NCBI GenBank assembly: GCA_951828235.1
Contig: OX639965.1
Span: forward strand, 641,191 to 705,190
Length of the DNA stretch: 64,000 nucleotides
DNA from: an uncultured Gammaproteobacteria bacterium
Lineage (GTDB): Bacteria > Pseudomonadota > Gammaproteobacteria > Steroidobacterales > Foliamicaceae
Direction of reading: 5' to 3'
This document shows positions 42,675 through 51,934 of this stretch, in pieces. Within the stretch, counting starts at the first letter, position 1, and every line of letters starts with the position of its first letter. The notes beneath the pieces are model-generated. The model had not been told where the DNA came from, did no database searches, and saw only the letters and a list, made by a program, of their open reading frames with translations. Both the position numbers and the translations under genes were made by a program.

Positions 42675-43928
42675 GTGGCGCATACCAAGAGCACGAGCGC
42701 GGTCGCCGCTCAACCCAGCTACATTCCGACCCGCGAGGAACTGGTGCGCGAGGCGCGCAAGCTGGTGCCGGTACTCCGGGAGCGCGCCCAGGCTACCGAC
42801 GAGCTTCGGACGCTGCCGGAAGAAACCGTGGCTGATCTGAAGGCGGCGGGAATCCACAAGATCTTCACGCCCAGGCGCTACGGCGGATTCGAGATGGACT
42901 GGGGCGCGCATGTGGACGTATCCCGCGAACTCGGCCGCGGCTGCGGGTCCACGTCCTGGGTGGCGTCCGTGGTGATGTCCCACACCTGGATACTGGGGCG
43001 CTTTCCGGCGCGCGCGCAGGAGGAATTCTGGCCGGACCACCCGGACGCGATCGTTGCGACCGCCTTTGCCGGCGGCGGAACGATGGAGCCGGTGGACGAC
43101 GGATTCGTGCTGAACGGCCAGTGGCGTTTCGCCAGCGGCGTGGACCACGCAAACTGCGCCCTCGTGGGCGGCCGCTACAGCGTGAAGGGCCGTTCCTCCG
43201 AAGGCAAGACCTTCAAGTTCCGTATGGCGCACCTGCTTCCGGAAGATTACGAGATCGTCGATACCTGGCATGCGGAGGGACTCAAAGGCACCGGGAGCAA
43301 GGACATCCTGGTAAAGGACACTTTCGTGCCCGAATACCGAACTGTTCTTTCCGAGGAGTTGGGCGGTTCCGATCCGCCGGGGGCGAAGCTGCACGAGAGC
43401 TACATCTATCGCACGGAACTGCAACAGCTTTTCTATACGCTGCTGTGCGGGCCGATGCTGGGCGCGACCCGCGGCGGCCTGGAGCACTATCTGGAACAGA
43501 CCCGGGAGCGTACGGGGGCGATGCTGGGCGAGAGAATCGCCGACCAGATTCCCGTGCAGATCCGGGTCGCGGAATCCTACGAGGAACTGCGGGTGGCCGA
43601 CCTGATCATGGACAGCCTGATGCAGTTCCTGCACGAGGCCGGCAGCTCCGGCAGGACGATACGGGGAATCGACCGCCTGCGCGTGCGGCGGGAATCGGCC
43701 ATGGCGGCCAAGCTCTGCCTGAGCTCCATCACCCGGCTTGCGAACATGATGGGCGTCACCGCGCAGACGGGCAACAACCCCGTTCAGCGCCATTACCGCG
43801 ACATGCGCACGATATCGACGCACGGCGGAGTCCACTGGGACAACGGGCTGACGCCCACCGGCAAGCTGCTGCTGGGCGTGCCGACCGGGGATGCGCTGAC
43901 CGACGTCGACATCGAGAAGCCCTGGTAG
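42675..43928 (+). CDS. HsaA-like FMN/FAD-dependent monooxygenase (acyl-CoA dehydrogenase fold)
   Basis: This 417-residue protein has the acyl-CoA dehydrogenase fold of two-component flavin monooxygenases such as HsaA and HpaB-like enzymes. Signatures are PEETVADLKAAGIHKIFTPRRYGG (first part EETVADLKAAGIHKIFTP), GRGCGSTSWVASV and GQWRFASGVDHAN. The base Glu of acyl-CoA dehydrogenases is not seen. HsaA hydroxylates a phenolic seco-steroid in cholesterol degradation; other members act on other phenols. The GTG at 42675 has AAGGAG upstream. No flavin reductase partner is in the window. It is followed by an MFS gene 21 bases later. Confidence 0.78.
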   Translation: MAHTKSTSAVAAQPSYIPTREELVREARKLVPVLRERAQATDELRTLPEETVADLKAAGIHKIFTPRRYGGFEMDWGAHVDVSRELGRGCGSTSWVASVVMSHTWILGRFPARAQEEFWPDHPDAIVATAFAGGGTMEPVDDGFVLNGQWRFASGVDHANCALVGGRYSVKGRSSEGKTFKFRMAHLLPEDYEIVDTWHAEGLKGTGSKDILVKDTFVPEYRTVLSEELGGSDPPGAKLHESYIYRTELQQLFYTLLCGPMLGATRGGLEHYLEQTRERTGAMLGERIADQIPVQIRVAESYEELRVADLIMDSLMQFLHEAGSSGRTIRGIDRLRVRRESAMAAKLCLSSITRLANMMGVTAQTGNNPVQRHYRDMRTISTHGGVHWDNGLTPTGKLLLGVPTGDALTDVDIEKPW

Positions 43929-43949
43929 CGCGTCCCGGGAGTTCTCCGG

Positions 43950-45275
43950 GTGAACGGGAGTCCCAAACGGCCCAGTCCGCTGGTGGCCTGGTACGCCGTC
44001 GGCGTGCTGATGATCGCCTTCATCTTCTCGTTTCTGGACCGCCTGATCCTGTCGCTGCTGGTCCCGCCCATCATGCGGGACCTCGAAATCGACAATTTCG
44101 CCATCGGCCTGCTGGGAGGACTGTATTTTGCGATCTTCTACGCGCTGATGGGCCTGCCGATCGGCCGGCTGGCGGACCGCAGCAGCCGGCGGCTGATCGT
44201 GAGCGCGGGCATTTTTCTCTGGAGCCTGATGACCATGGCCTGCGGTCTGGCGCGAAACTTCTGGCACCTGGCGCTGGCGCGGGTGGGCGTGGGCGTGGGA
44301 GAGGCCACGCTGTCGCCCTGCGCATACTCCCTCATCAGCGACTTCTTTCCGAAGGACCGAATCGGCACCGCCCTGGGCGTTTTCCAGTGCGCGGCGTTCA
44401 TCGGCGCGGGCGTGGCGTTTCTGGTGGGAGCACAGGTCATCGAACTGGTCGCCGCGATTCCCTTCGACCGTCTCCCCGTCGGCCTGGCCGGCGTGCTGAC
44501 GCAGTTCAAGCCCTGGCAGCTTGCCTTCATGATCGTGGGCCTGCCCGGCATCCTGGTCGCCCTGCTCGCGCTGACGATGCGCGAGCCCCCGCGGCTGGGC
44601 CTGATGCAGGGCGTGGATCAGAAGATTCCATGGCCCCAAGTCATCGCGTTTTTCTCGAAGCGGTGGCGCATGTTCCTGGCGCACTTCTTCGGCTTCGCCA
44701 TCCTGGCCGCGCCGATCGCCAACCTGCTGCTGTGGGGGCCTACCCACCTGATCCGGAACCTCGGCTACACCGCATCCGAGTCGGGCCAGTACCTGGGCTG
44801 GATTCTGCTGCTCTGCTCCCCCGCGGCGGTGTTCGCCGGCGGCTGGTTCACCGATTTCCTGAGGCGCCGCGGGCGGGTGGACGCACCGCTTTGGGTCGGA
44901 ATCATCGCCGCGGCGGCGCTCACTCCGCTGTGCCTTGTCACGACGCAACTCGAGAGCCCGTTCTGGACGATGGTGCTGTTCTGCCCCTACGCCTTCTTCG
45001 GATGCTTCGCCGTGGCCAGCGGACCGGCCGCGCTGCAACTGGTGACGCCCAACCAGTTGCGCGCAACGGTCTCGGCAGTCTGGATGCTGGCGCTCAACAT
45101 CCTGTCCGCGATTGCGGGACCCACCGCGGTCGGCTTCGTCATCGACAGTGTGTTCGGATACAACGAGGCGGTGGGCAGCTCGATCGCCCTGGTCGGGGCG
45201 ATCGCTTCACCGATAGCGGGCCTGTTCCTGATCTTCGGCCTCAAGCATTTCCGCGCCGCAGCCCGCGACGCTTAG
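43950..45275 (+). CDS. MFS transporter (Spinster/ExuT-like)
   Basis: This is a 441-residue, twelve-helix carrier. GRLADRSSRRLIVSAG (motif A, about 71-86) and GVGVGEATLSPCAYSLISD (about 111-129) are typical of spinster-like MFS proteins. The N-terminus reads WYAVGVLMIAFIFSFLDR. The GTG start at 43950 has CGGGAG 8 bases upstream. It follows the HsaA-like monooxygenase gene and likely imports or exports its substrate. The substrate is unknown. A hairpin lies between it and moeA on the other strand. Confidence 0.85.
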   Translation: MNGSPKRPSPLVAWYAVGVLMIAFIFSFLDRLILSLLVPPIMRDLEIDNFAIGLLGGLYFAIFYALMGLPIGRLADRSSRRLIVSAGIFLWSLMTMACGLARNFWHLALARVGVGVGEATLSPCAYSLISDFFPKDRIGTALGVFQCAAFIGAGVAFLVGAQVIELVAAIPFDRLPVGLAGVLTQFKPWQLAFMIVGLPGILVALLALTMREPPRLGLMQGVDQKIPWPQVIAFFSKRWRMFLAHFFGFAILAAPIANLLLWGPTHLIRNLGYTASESGQYLGWILLLCSPAAVFAGGWFTDFLRRRGRVDAPLWVGIIAAAALTPLCLVTTQLESPFWTMVLFCPYAFFGCFAVASGPAALQLVTPNQLRATVSAVWMLALNILSAIAGPTAVGFVIDSVFGYNEAVGSSIALVGAIASPIAGLFLIFGLKHFRAAARDA

Positions 45276-45284
45276 CCGCGCCCT

Positions 45285-45308
45285 GCGGGAGAAGGCGTTC
45301 GATCCCGC
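45285..45308. terminator. Hairpin terminator between convergent genes
   Basis: GCGGGAGAA (45285-45293) pairs with TTC plus TCCCGC (45298-45308) with a two-base bulge and a GGCG loop. It fills the 34-base gap between the MFS gene and moeA, so it may end both transcripts. Confidence 0.45.
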
Positions 45309-45309
45309 C

Positions 45310-46524
45310 TCAAAGGGAGTAGCAGTCCACGAGCGCGCCTTCTTCGTGAGGCCCGCCGTCGAGGCACAGCCAGCAGTCCGCGGCGGCCAGGGCGCCGGCC
45401 TGGCCGGGGCGTTGGGGGCTTACCGGCTTCAGCACGCCCGACTCGGCGCTGCGGCGCGCCAGCAGGAAATGCGTGTAACCCTCGCGCAGGTCGCAGGCAT
45501 CCGCAAGCGGCTTGCGTCGGGGCATTTCAGCATCCATGCCCATGATGGCGCGAATGGCGGGCCAGACCAGAAAACGCATTCCGGCCGCTGTCGCCAAGGG
45601 GTTGCCCGGAAGCCCGAATATCGGAACTTCCTCGTCCAGCAGCGCGAACAGGGCCGGTTTGCCGGGTCGCATGGCAACGCCGTGAAAGACGATCCGGGCG
45701 CCCAGCTCCGCAAGTGCCTGGCGCAGAACATCGTGCCTCCCTGCCGAAGCGGACCCGCTCGAGACCAGGACCCGGGCGCCTGACTCCCGGGCTTTCCGAA
45801 ATCCAGTCGCCAGATCATGGGGATCGTCCCGAACGTGCCGCGCAAGCGCCAGGGGGATTCGGCGTTCGGCGCACCAGGCGGCAAGCCAGGACGCATTGAC
45901 GTTGCTTATCTCCCCCGGCGCGAGGCGGGCGCCGGGAGGGCGCACTTCGTCACCCGTCGTCAACAGGCCCAGCGGCGGAGGCATGCGCACGCAGAGCTCG
46001 CCGATGCCGGCGGCGGAAAAAAGCGCGACATGACCGGCATTGAGGCGCTTGCCGGTGAAATCGAACGCGGCGCCGGCCGGATACTCCTCGCCCATGACGC
46101 GCACATTCCGTCCTCCTTGCGCAGGTTTCAGAAAGCGCAACACCGTCGCGCCAGGCCGTTCGATCACCGTCGCCCGCTCCAGGGGTACGACCGTATCCAG
46201 TGGAAGCGGCGTCAGGGCGCCCGTGGCCACCCGAAGCGCGCACCCCGACCCGGGCATCGCGGCTTCCGCGTACGCGCCAACCCTCAGTTCGCCCGCAACA
46301 GGAAGCTCCACCGGAGAGTCCGCCGTAGCGCCCACCGTGTCCTCGGCGCGGATGGCGAAGCCATCCATCGCCGCGTTGTTGAATGCCGGTGAGGCGATGG
46401 CGCCGATCGCGAGCCGGGACGCAACCGCGCCGAGGGCCTGGCGGGCAGGCACCGATTCCTCCGGCCCCGGCGCACAGGCCGCGGCAAAAGTGGCGGAAGC
46501 ATCGCGATAGGGGATCAACTTCAT
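45310..46524 (-). CDS. moeA: Molybdopterin molybdotransferase
   Basis: MoeA inserts molybdate into molybdopterin-AMP in the cytoplasm. Matching segments are NNAAMDGFAIRAED (about 49-62), GYTHFLL near the end, LLTTGDEVRPPG and GLPGNPLATA. The MoeA loop usually read SGGVSVGDYD is SSGSASAGRHDV here, a change at a conserved site. The length of 404 residues is normal. Other Mo-cofactor genes are not near; a likely client is the molybdoenzyme at 6.5-10.3 kb. It is divergent from the RND operon across 85 bases. Confidence 0.88.
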   Translation of the reverse strand: MKLIPYRDASATFAAACAPGPEESVPARQALGAVASRLAIGAIASPAFNNAAMDGFAIRAEDTVGATADSPVELPVAGELRVGAYAEAAMPGSGCALRVATGALTPLPLDTVVPLERATVIERPGATVLRFLKPAQGGRNVRVMGEEYPAGAAFDFTGKRLNAGHVALFSAAGIGELCVRMPPPLGLLTTGDEVRPPGARLAPGEISNVNASWLAAWCAERRIPLALARHVRDDPHDLATGFRKARESGARVLVSSGSASAGRHDVLRQALAELGARIVFHGVAMRPGKPALFALLDEEVPIFGLPGNPLATAAGMRFLVWPAIRAIMGMDAEMPRRKPLADACDLREGYTHFLLARRSAESGVLKPVSPQRPGQAGALAAADCWLCLDGGPHEEGALVDCYSL

Positions 46525-46609
46525 TCAGCATCCGAAACGACGATCTTGAGTCTTTTCGTTATACTCCAAGTGGAAAGCGAAGTCAGCGGGGGTAGCAGCG
46601 TCAATTCAA

Positions 46610-49600
46610 ATGAAAGACCGGATAATCGACTTATCGCTTGAACGCCGGCGCTCCACGCTGCTGGCGATGATAGGCATCGTGATCTTCGGAATCGTCGCGC
46701 GCGTGTCGATCCCGGTAGAGAGCGAACCCCGCATCGAGATTCCGTTCTACGTCATTACCGTCGTCCACGAGGGCATCTCTCCGGAAGACGCTCGCCGCCT
46801 GCTGATCCTGCCGCTGGAAATCGAGCTCAAGGCCCTGGAAGGCGTACGGGAAATCACCGGCACGGGCGCCGAGAACATGGCCCTGGTGGCGGTGGAGTTC
46901 GCGACGGGAATCGATCTCGACGCTGCCTTGAGCGATGTGCGCGAGGCGGTCAACAGGGCCAAGCCCGAGTTCCCGTCCACGACCGAGGAGCCGATAGTCG
47001 AGGAGACGGCGACCACGGACTACCCCGTACTGCAGATCAACCTGGTTGGCCGCAATACCCCGGAGGAAACGCTTTACGCTATTGCGCGGCGCCTGCGTGA
47101 CCAGATCGAAACGGTAGGCCAGGTGCAGCTGGCGGCCCTGCAGGGGCACCGCGAGGAATTCATGGAAATCCTCATCCGCCCGGAACAGCTCGCGACCTAC
47201 CGGATGTCGGTGGAGGAGTTGTACGCGGCGCTGACCCGCAACAACCGGCTGATCGCCGCGGGCGCGATGGATTCCGCCCAGGGCAGCGTCTCGCTAAAGG
47301 TGCCGAGCGTCATCGAATCCACGAACGACCTGCTGGATATTCCGGTGCGCATCGAAGGCGACACGGTCGTGACCCTGAGCGACGTCGCTTCGGTGCGGCG
47401 CACCTTCAAGGACCGGGCCAGCTACTCGCACGCCAACGGCGAGCGTTCCATCTCCGTGTTCGTGTACCGGCGCTCCGGCGCAAACAGCATCGAAACGGCC
47501 ACCGCGGTTCGTGAGGTGGCGGACGATTACCGGGAGCGATTGCCCGCGGGCGTCAACATGTTCTACTCGCAGGATTCCTCGCAGTTCGCGGCCAAGCAGA
47601 TTGTCGAGCTGCAGGGCAACATCGTGACAGCGCTGGTGCTGGTTATGCTGGTGATATTCCCGGCAATGGGCCTGAGGAGCAGCCTGCTGGTGGCCGGCGC
47701 CATCCCGGTTTCCTTCCTTTTCGCGCTGATCTTCCTGTGGCTGTTCGGCCACTCGTTCAACTTCATGGTGATGTTCGGCATGCTGCTGGGGCTGGGCATG
47801 CTGATCGACGGCGCCATCGTGATCACCGAAGACGCGGAGCGGCGAATCACGGAAGGGGAAACCGAACTTGAGGCGTACGGAGCGGCCGCCAAGCGAATGT
47901 TTCTGCCCGTGCTCGCCTCCACCGCGACCACCCTGGCTGCCTTCGTGCCGCTGATGTTCTGGCCCGGAGTGGCCGGCGCCTTCATGGGGTATCTGCCGAT
48001 CACCCTGCTGTGGGTGCTCATCGGTGCTCTGCTCTACGCACTCATCTTCGCCCCGGTTCTGGGTACGACCTTTCGGCGCCGCAATCGCAAGATTACCCCA
48101 GTTGGCGCAGCCCCCGAAAGCATGTGGGATCTCGACTGGTCACGGCTGGGTCGCTTCGCGAGTGCTTACGGTCGGCTGCTATCGCTCGCAGTACGCCATC
48201 CCCTGGTAACGGTCACTACGGTGATCACGCTGGTGTTGGGGATATTCACTCTCCATGGCTCGCGCGACCTGGGCGTTATTTTCTTTAACGAGAATGATCC
48301 GACTTTTGCACGAGTGTTCGTTCGAGCTCGCGGGAATCTGGACGTGGACGAAGCCTATCGGCTGGTGGCCGAGGTAGAGAAAACAATCCTGCAGGCCCCG
48401 GAGATCAAGAACCTGAACATGTTCACTACAACCGGTGCGGGCCAGGCACAAGGCCAGCGATTGCAGTATCAGGGCGGTTCTACCGCAGATCGCATCGGCA
48501 CCATGTACCTCGAACTGGTGGAAAGCAGCGAGCGCGACAGGTCGGGAATTGAAGTGCTGGAGAGTATTCGCCGCAGCACGGAGAAATTTGGCGGCGTAAT
48601 AGTAGAAGTGAGCGCAATCGGTAGCGAGATCACTGCGGGCAAACCGATCGCGCTTCAGTTTTCTTCCAATGACCGCGCGCGCCTGATACCCGTGGTTGAT
48701 AGGGTGCGCGAGTACATTGTCAGCGAGGTTGAAGGACTCAGGGACATTGAGGACACCCTACCGGTGCCCGGCATCGAATGGCAGCTTGAAGTGGATCGGG
48801 CTGCCGCAGGCCTCTATGGCGCCGACGTCTCGACAGTGGGACTGGCTACACAACTGGTGACTAACGGCGCCAAACTGGGCGAATACCGCCCGGACGATGC
48901 GGACGACGCACTCGACATCCGGATCCGCTACCCAACTGAGGACCGGGGCGTCAATGAACTTGACGATCTGCGCATCGTCACCCGTAACGGGACGATTCCC
49001 GTGTCCAATTTCGTGACTCGGCGTGCGACGCCGCGGCTGGACACCATTCAACGCGCCGACCAGAAGGATATTCATATGATCCGGGCGGACGTAGCGCCGG
49101 GCGTACTCCCGGACAGCAAGATCCGGGAGATTCAGGCATGGCTGGACAGCCAGACTTTTGACCCGGAGGTGGATATCAGCTTCCGCGGCACGACCGAAGA
49201 GCAGGAGGAGTCGATCGATTTTCTTTCAAAGGCCTTTTCCTTCGCACTGCTGCTCATGTTCGCGTTGCTGGTCACGCAGTTCAACAGTATTTATCAGAGC
49301 ACCTTGATCATGCTCGCAATTGTTCTGTCCACAGCCGGCGTGTTTCTTGGGCAGGTCATAACCAACCAGCCGTTCAGCGCGATACTGAGCGGCGTAGGGG
49401 TGGTGTCGCTGGCCGGCATCGTGGTGAACAACAACATCGTTTTGATCGACACTTACAACGTAGGGCGCAGGGAATTCCCCAACCGCGACATCGCCGAAAT
49501 CGTCGTGCTGACCGGATTGCAGCGCCTGAGGCCGGTGCTGCTCACTACCGTGACCACCGTGATCGGACTGCTGCCCCTGGCCAGCTACCAATCGGTGGAT

Positions 49601-49855
49601 TTCATCAACCGGAAGTGGGTGTCGGGAGGCGAGCTTTCCGGCTACTGGGTGCCGCTGGCGCAGGCCGTCGTATCCGGACTGACCTTCGCCACGATCCTGA
49701 CGCTGATTCTTACGCCAGCCCTGCTGGTACTGCCGAGCCGGATGAAAGGGATGTTCTCGCGTGTTCTGACCGGACTGCGGAGACGAACGCCGGCGCCGGT
49801 CCGGCTTCGCGACGGCGGCGGTGCCGGTTACGCGAACCGCTCTCCCGGCGTATGA
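46610..49855 (+). CDS. RND efflux permease (HAE1-type)
   Basis: This 1081-residue inner-membrane pump has the RND plan of two repeats, each with a periplasmic loop and six helices. Helix 4 carries LGMLIDGAIVITEDAERR (about 396-413), with one Asp where AcrB has two. The first helix is followed by PVESEPRIEIPFYVITVV, as in multidrug-type permeases. Substrates may be drugs, lipids or metals. Unlike usual operons the adaptor gene is third, after a P450 fusion. Bases about 48090-49400 look less GC-rich than the rest, suggesting a recombined segment. Confidence 0.92.
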   Translation: MKDRIIDLSLERRRSTLLAMIGIVIFGIVARVSIPVESEPRIEIPFYVITVVHEGISPEDARRLLILPLEIELKALEGVREITGTGAENMALVAVEFATGIDLDAALSDVREAVNRAKPEFPSTTEEPIVEETATTDYPVLQINLVGRNTPEETLYAIARRLRDQIETVGQVQLAALQGHREEFMEILIRPEQLATYRMSVEELYAALTRNNRLIAAGAMDSAQGSVSLKVPSVIESTNDLLDIPVRIEGDTVVTLSDVASVRRTFKDRASYSHANGERSISVFVYRRSGANSIETATAVREVADDYRERLPAGVNMFYSQDSSQFAAKQIVELQGNIVTALVLVMLVIFPAMGLRSSLLVAGAIPVSFLFALIFLWLFGHSFNFMVMFGMLLGLGMLIDGAIVITEDAERRITEGETELEAYGAAAKRMFLPVLASTATTLAAFVPLMFWPGVAGAFMGYLPITLLWVLIGALLYALIFAPVLGTTFRRRNRKITPVGAAPESMWDLDWSRLGRFASAYGRLLSLAVRHPLVTVTTVITLVLGIFTLHGSRDLGVIFFNENDPTFARVFVRARGNLDVDEAYRLVAEVEKTILQAPEIKNLNMFTTTGAGQAQGQRLQYQGGSTADRIGTMYLELVESSERDRSGIEVLESIRRSTEKFGGVIVEVSAIGSEITAGKPIALQFSSNDRARLIPVVDRVREYIVSEVEGLRDIEDTLPVPGIEWQLEVDRAAAGLYGADVSTVGLATQLVTNGAKLGEYRPDDADDALDIRIRYPTEDRGVNELDDLRIVTRNGTIPVSNFVTRRATPRLDTIQRADQKDIHMIRADVAPGVLPDSKIREIQAWLDSQTFDPEVDISFRGTTEEQEESIDFLSKAFSFALLLMFALLVTQFNSIYQSTLIMLAIVLSTAGVFLGQVITNQPFSAILSGVGVVSLAGIVVNNNIVLIDTYNVGRREFPNRDIAEIVVLTGLQRLRPVLLTTVTTVIGLLPLASYQSVDFINRKWVSGGELSGYWVPLAQAVVSGLTFATILTLILTPALLVLPSRMKGMFSRVLTGLRRRTPAPVRLRDGGGAGYANRSPGV

Positions 49856-49901
49856 TTGATATCGTCTCTTATGGGCAACTGATTCGACTGCGGGGGAAGT
49901 T

Positions 49902-51899
49902 ATGAGATTAGCCGAAGAGTTGGCCCTCCTTCTTCTGAATGAAGACAGCGGCTATATTGAACCGGTCGGCGCCTGGAACCTCTCCTGCGTGCTGGCGGGC
50001 TCGGTGCTCGCGGACCTGGCGCTTGATTTCCGCATCGACACGGACGCGGAGACGCTGACGCTGCTGGACGCCACGGAAACCGGGGACCCCTTGCTGGATC
50101 CCGTGCTGGCGGAAATCGCTTCCGCTCCGCCACCGGTGCACAACGCCCAGTACTGGATCGAAAAGACCGCGGAGCGGTCCGAGGAGACAATGGACATCAT
50201 CCTCGACCGGCTGGTCGGGAAGAAGATCCTGGATCACGATTCAGGGGGGTTCTGGTCGCTGAGTCGCCAGGTAGAGCGCAGCGGAACATACTCCGCGGAC
50301 GACGGAACAACGAGACTGCAGGTCAAGACGCGCGTCCTTCGCACGATCCTGGATGAGGAAATACCCGATCCCCGGGACGTGATTCTCATCAGCCTGATCG
50401 CGGCATGCGACGCCCTGCCGCTGCTGCTCACCGAAGAAGAGTACGAACAATCCCGCGAGCGCATCGAGTTGCTTTGCAAGATGGACCTGGTGGGACGGGC
50501 GATCGGCTCGGCAGTGAAGGAAAGCCAGGGCCGTCCGGTACAGCAGCCCATAGGGCGTACAAGACCGATCCCGGTCGTGAACCTGCTAAAGCTTATTCCG
50601 AATCGAAACGTGCGGCGCGGCAACCTTTCGAGAATCCTGACGGATCTGTACAGGGAATACGGACCGGTATTCCGGATCAACAAGCCTTTCTCAAGGAAGG
50701 GCGCCGTCGTACTCGCGGGCCCGGACACCAACGCATGGATCAACCGCAACGGCCGTGTCTATTTCCGCACGCGCGACCACATGTCCGACTTCGAGCAACT
50801 GTATGGCGCCTCCCGGACCCTGCCCGGCATGGACGGCACGGAGCATTACCGCATGAGAAAGTCGCTGCGTGCGGGTTACTCGCGCGCGACGCTGGAGACA
50901 AGGCTGGACGAGATATACAAGCACTGCCGTACCTCGCTGGAGAAATGGACCCCGGGGGACACGATTCCCGGCGCCACCGCATGCCAGGAGCTGATGAGCG
51001 TTCAGGTGTCGCATGTCATGGTGGGTGTGGACGCTTCGGACCATATCGACGATCTTCTCAAGTACGAGCACCGGTCGCTGGTCACGCATGTACAGAAAGC
51101 TCTGCCGAAATTCTTGATGAGCACGCCCGGCATGACCCGGAGGAGGAAACGCATTTTCGAGATGCTCAATCGGGTATTGAACGAGCACACACCGGCGCAG
51201 CGCAAGAACAAGCCCAAGGACCTGGTCGATCATATTCTGAGCCTGCATGCCAGCGATCCGCAGTATTTCCCGGAGACCGATCTGAACTTCATGCTGGTCG
51301 CAGGCTTTATCGCCAGCATCTACCTCGGCAGCGGTCTGAGCTTTGCGGTGTACGGCATGGCCCGCCATCCCGAAATCTACCGCAGGGTCCGAGAAGAGGC
51401 CGAAGCGCTGTTCGCCAACGGCGACCCGGGCACGGACGATTTCAATATGTCCGCAATCGACGTCACTCACAGGGTGTTCCTTGAGTCTCAGCGCCTGTAT
51501 CCGGTCATTCCGATGCAGCTTCGCACCACCATGAACCACTGCGTGGTGCAGGGCTACAACATTCCGAAAGACACGCGCGTGGTGTTTGCGCACACCGCCG
51601 CGCACCACCTGGATGAAATTTTTTCCGATCCCTCAAGATTCGATATCGACCGGTACGCGCCGCCCAGGGATGAACACAAGCGCGCGGGAGCATACGTGCC
51701 GTTCGGACTGGGGACTCACCGCTGTCTGGGATCGAAATGGGTGGAACTGCAAATGACCATCAACCTGCTCCTCATCGCATACTATTTCGACATCAGCGTC
51801 GTTCCGTCGGACTACGAGATGGCATTCAACCCGTTTCCCACCAGCGCCCCGAACAGCAAGTTTCGATTTCGCATCGACAAGAGGCGTCACGACCTATGA
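49902..51899 (+). CDS. GPP34-cytochrome P450 fusion protein
   Basis: This 665-residue protein joins a GPP34 (GOLPH3-like) domain at about 1-210 (LAEELALLLLNEDSGYIEP, VLAGSVLADLALDFRI, TGDPLLDPVLAEIA) to a cytochrome P450 at about 220-665. P450 marks are ESQR (528-531, ExxR) and FGLGTHRCLG with haem ligand Cys608. The I-helix reads AGFIASIYLG (467-476) and lacks the acid-alcohol pair of normal monooxygenases. GPP34 domains bind phosphoinositide or acidic membranes, so it may be membrane-attached. GGGGAAG precedes ATG 49902. It sits between RND permease and adaptor genes (46- and 35-base gaps), so a lipophilic substrate is likely. Confidence 0.82.
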   Translation: MRLAEELALLLLNEDSGYIEPVGAWNLSCVLAGSVLADLALDFRIDTDAETLTLLDATETGDPLLDPVLAEIASAPPPVHNAQYWIEKTAERSEETMDIILDRLVGKKILDHDSGGFWSLSRQVERSGTYSADDGTTRLQVKTRVLRTILDEEIPDPRDVILISLIAACDALPLLLTEEEYEQSRERIELLCKMDLVGRAIGSAVKESQGRPVQQPIGRTRPIPVVNLLKLIPNRNVRRGNLSRILTDLYREYGPVFRINKPFSRKGAVVLAGPDTNAWINRNGRVYFRTRDHMSDFEQLYGASRTLPGMDGTEHYRMRKSLRAGYSRATLETRLDEIYKHCRTSLEKWTPGDTIPGATACQELMSVQVSHVMVGVDASDHIDDLLKYEHRSLVTHVQKALPKFLMSTPGMTRRRKRIFEMLNRVLNEHTPAQRKNKPKDLVDHILSLHASDPQYFPETDLNFMLVAGFIASIYLGSGLSFAVYGMARHPEIYRRVREEAEALFANGDPGTDDFNMSAIDVTHRVFLESQRLYPVIPMQLRTTMNHCVVQGYNIPKDTRVVFAHTAAHHLDEIFSDPSRFDIDRYAPPRDEHKRAGAYVPFGLGTHRCLGSKWVELQMTINLLLIAYYFDISVVPSDYEMAFNPFPTSAPNSKFRFRIDKRRHDL

Positions 51900-51934
51900 C
51901 GTTAGGGATCGCGGTTTACACGGAATCTGCATAA

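Noticed and set aside
42645..45322. Long open frames on both strands overlapping the HsaA-like and MFS genes
   Set aside because: They are compositional shadows. The true genes have ribosome sites and clear family motifs.
46546..46565. A promoter (TTGAGT and TATACT) before the RND gene
   Set aside because: The two boxes are only 8 bases apart, too close for a sigma-70 promoter; TATACT alone is weak evidence.
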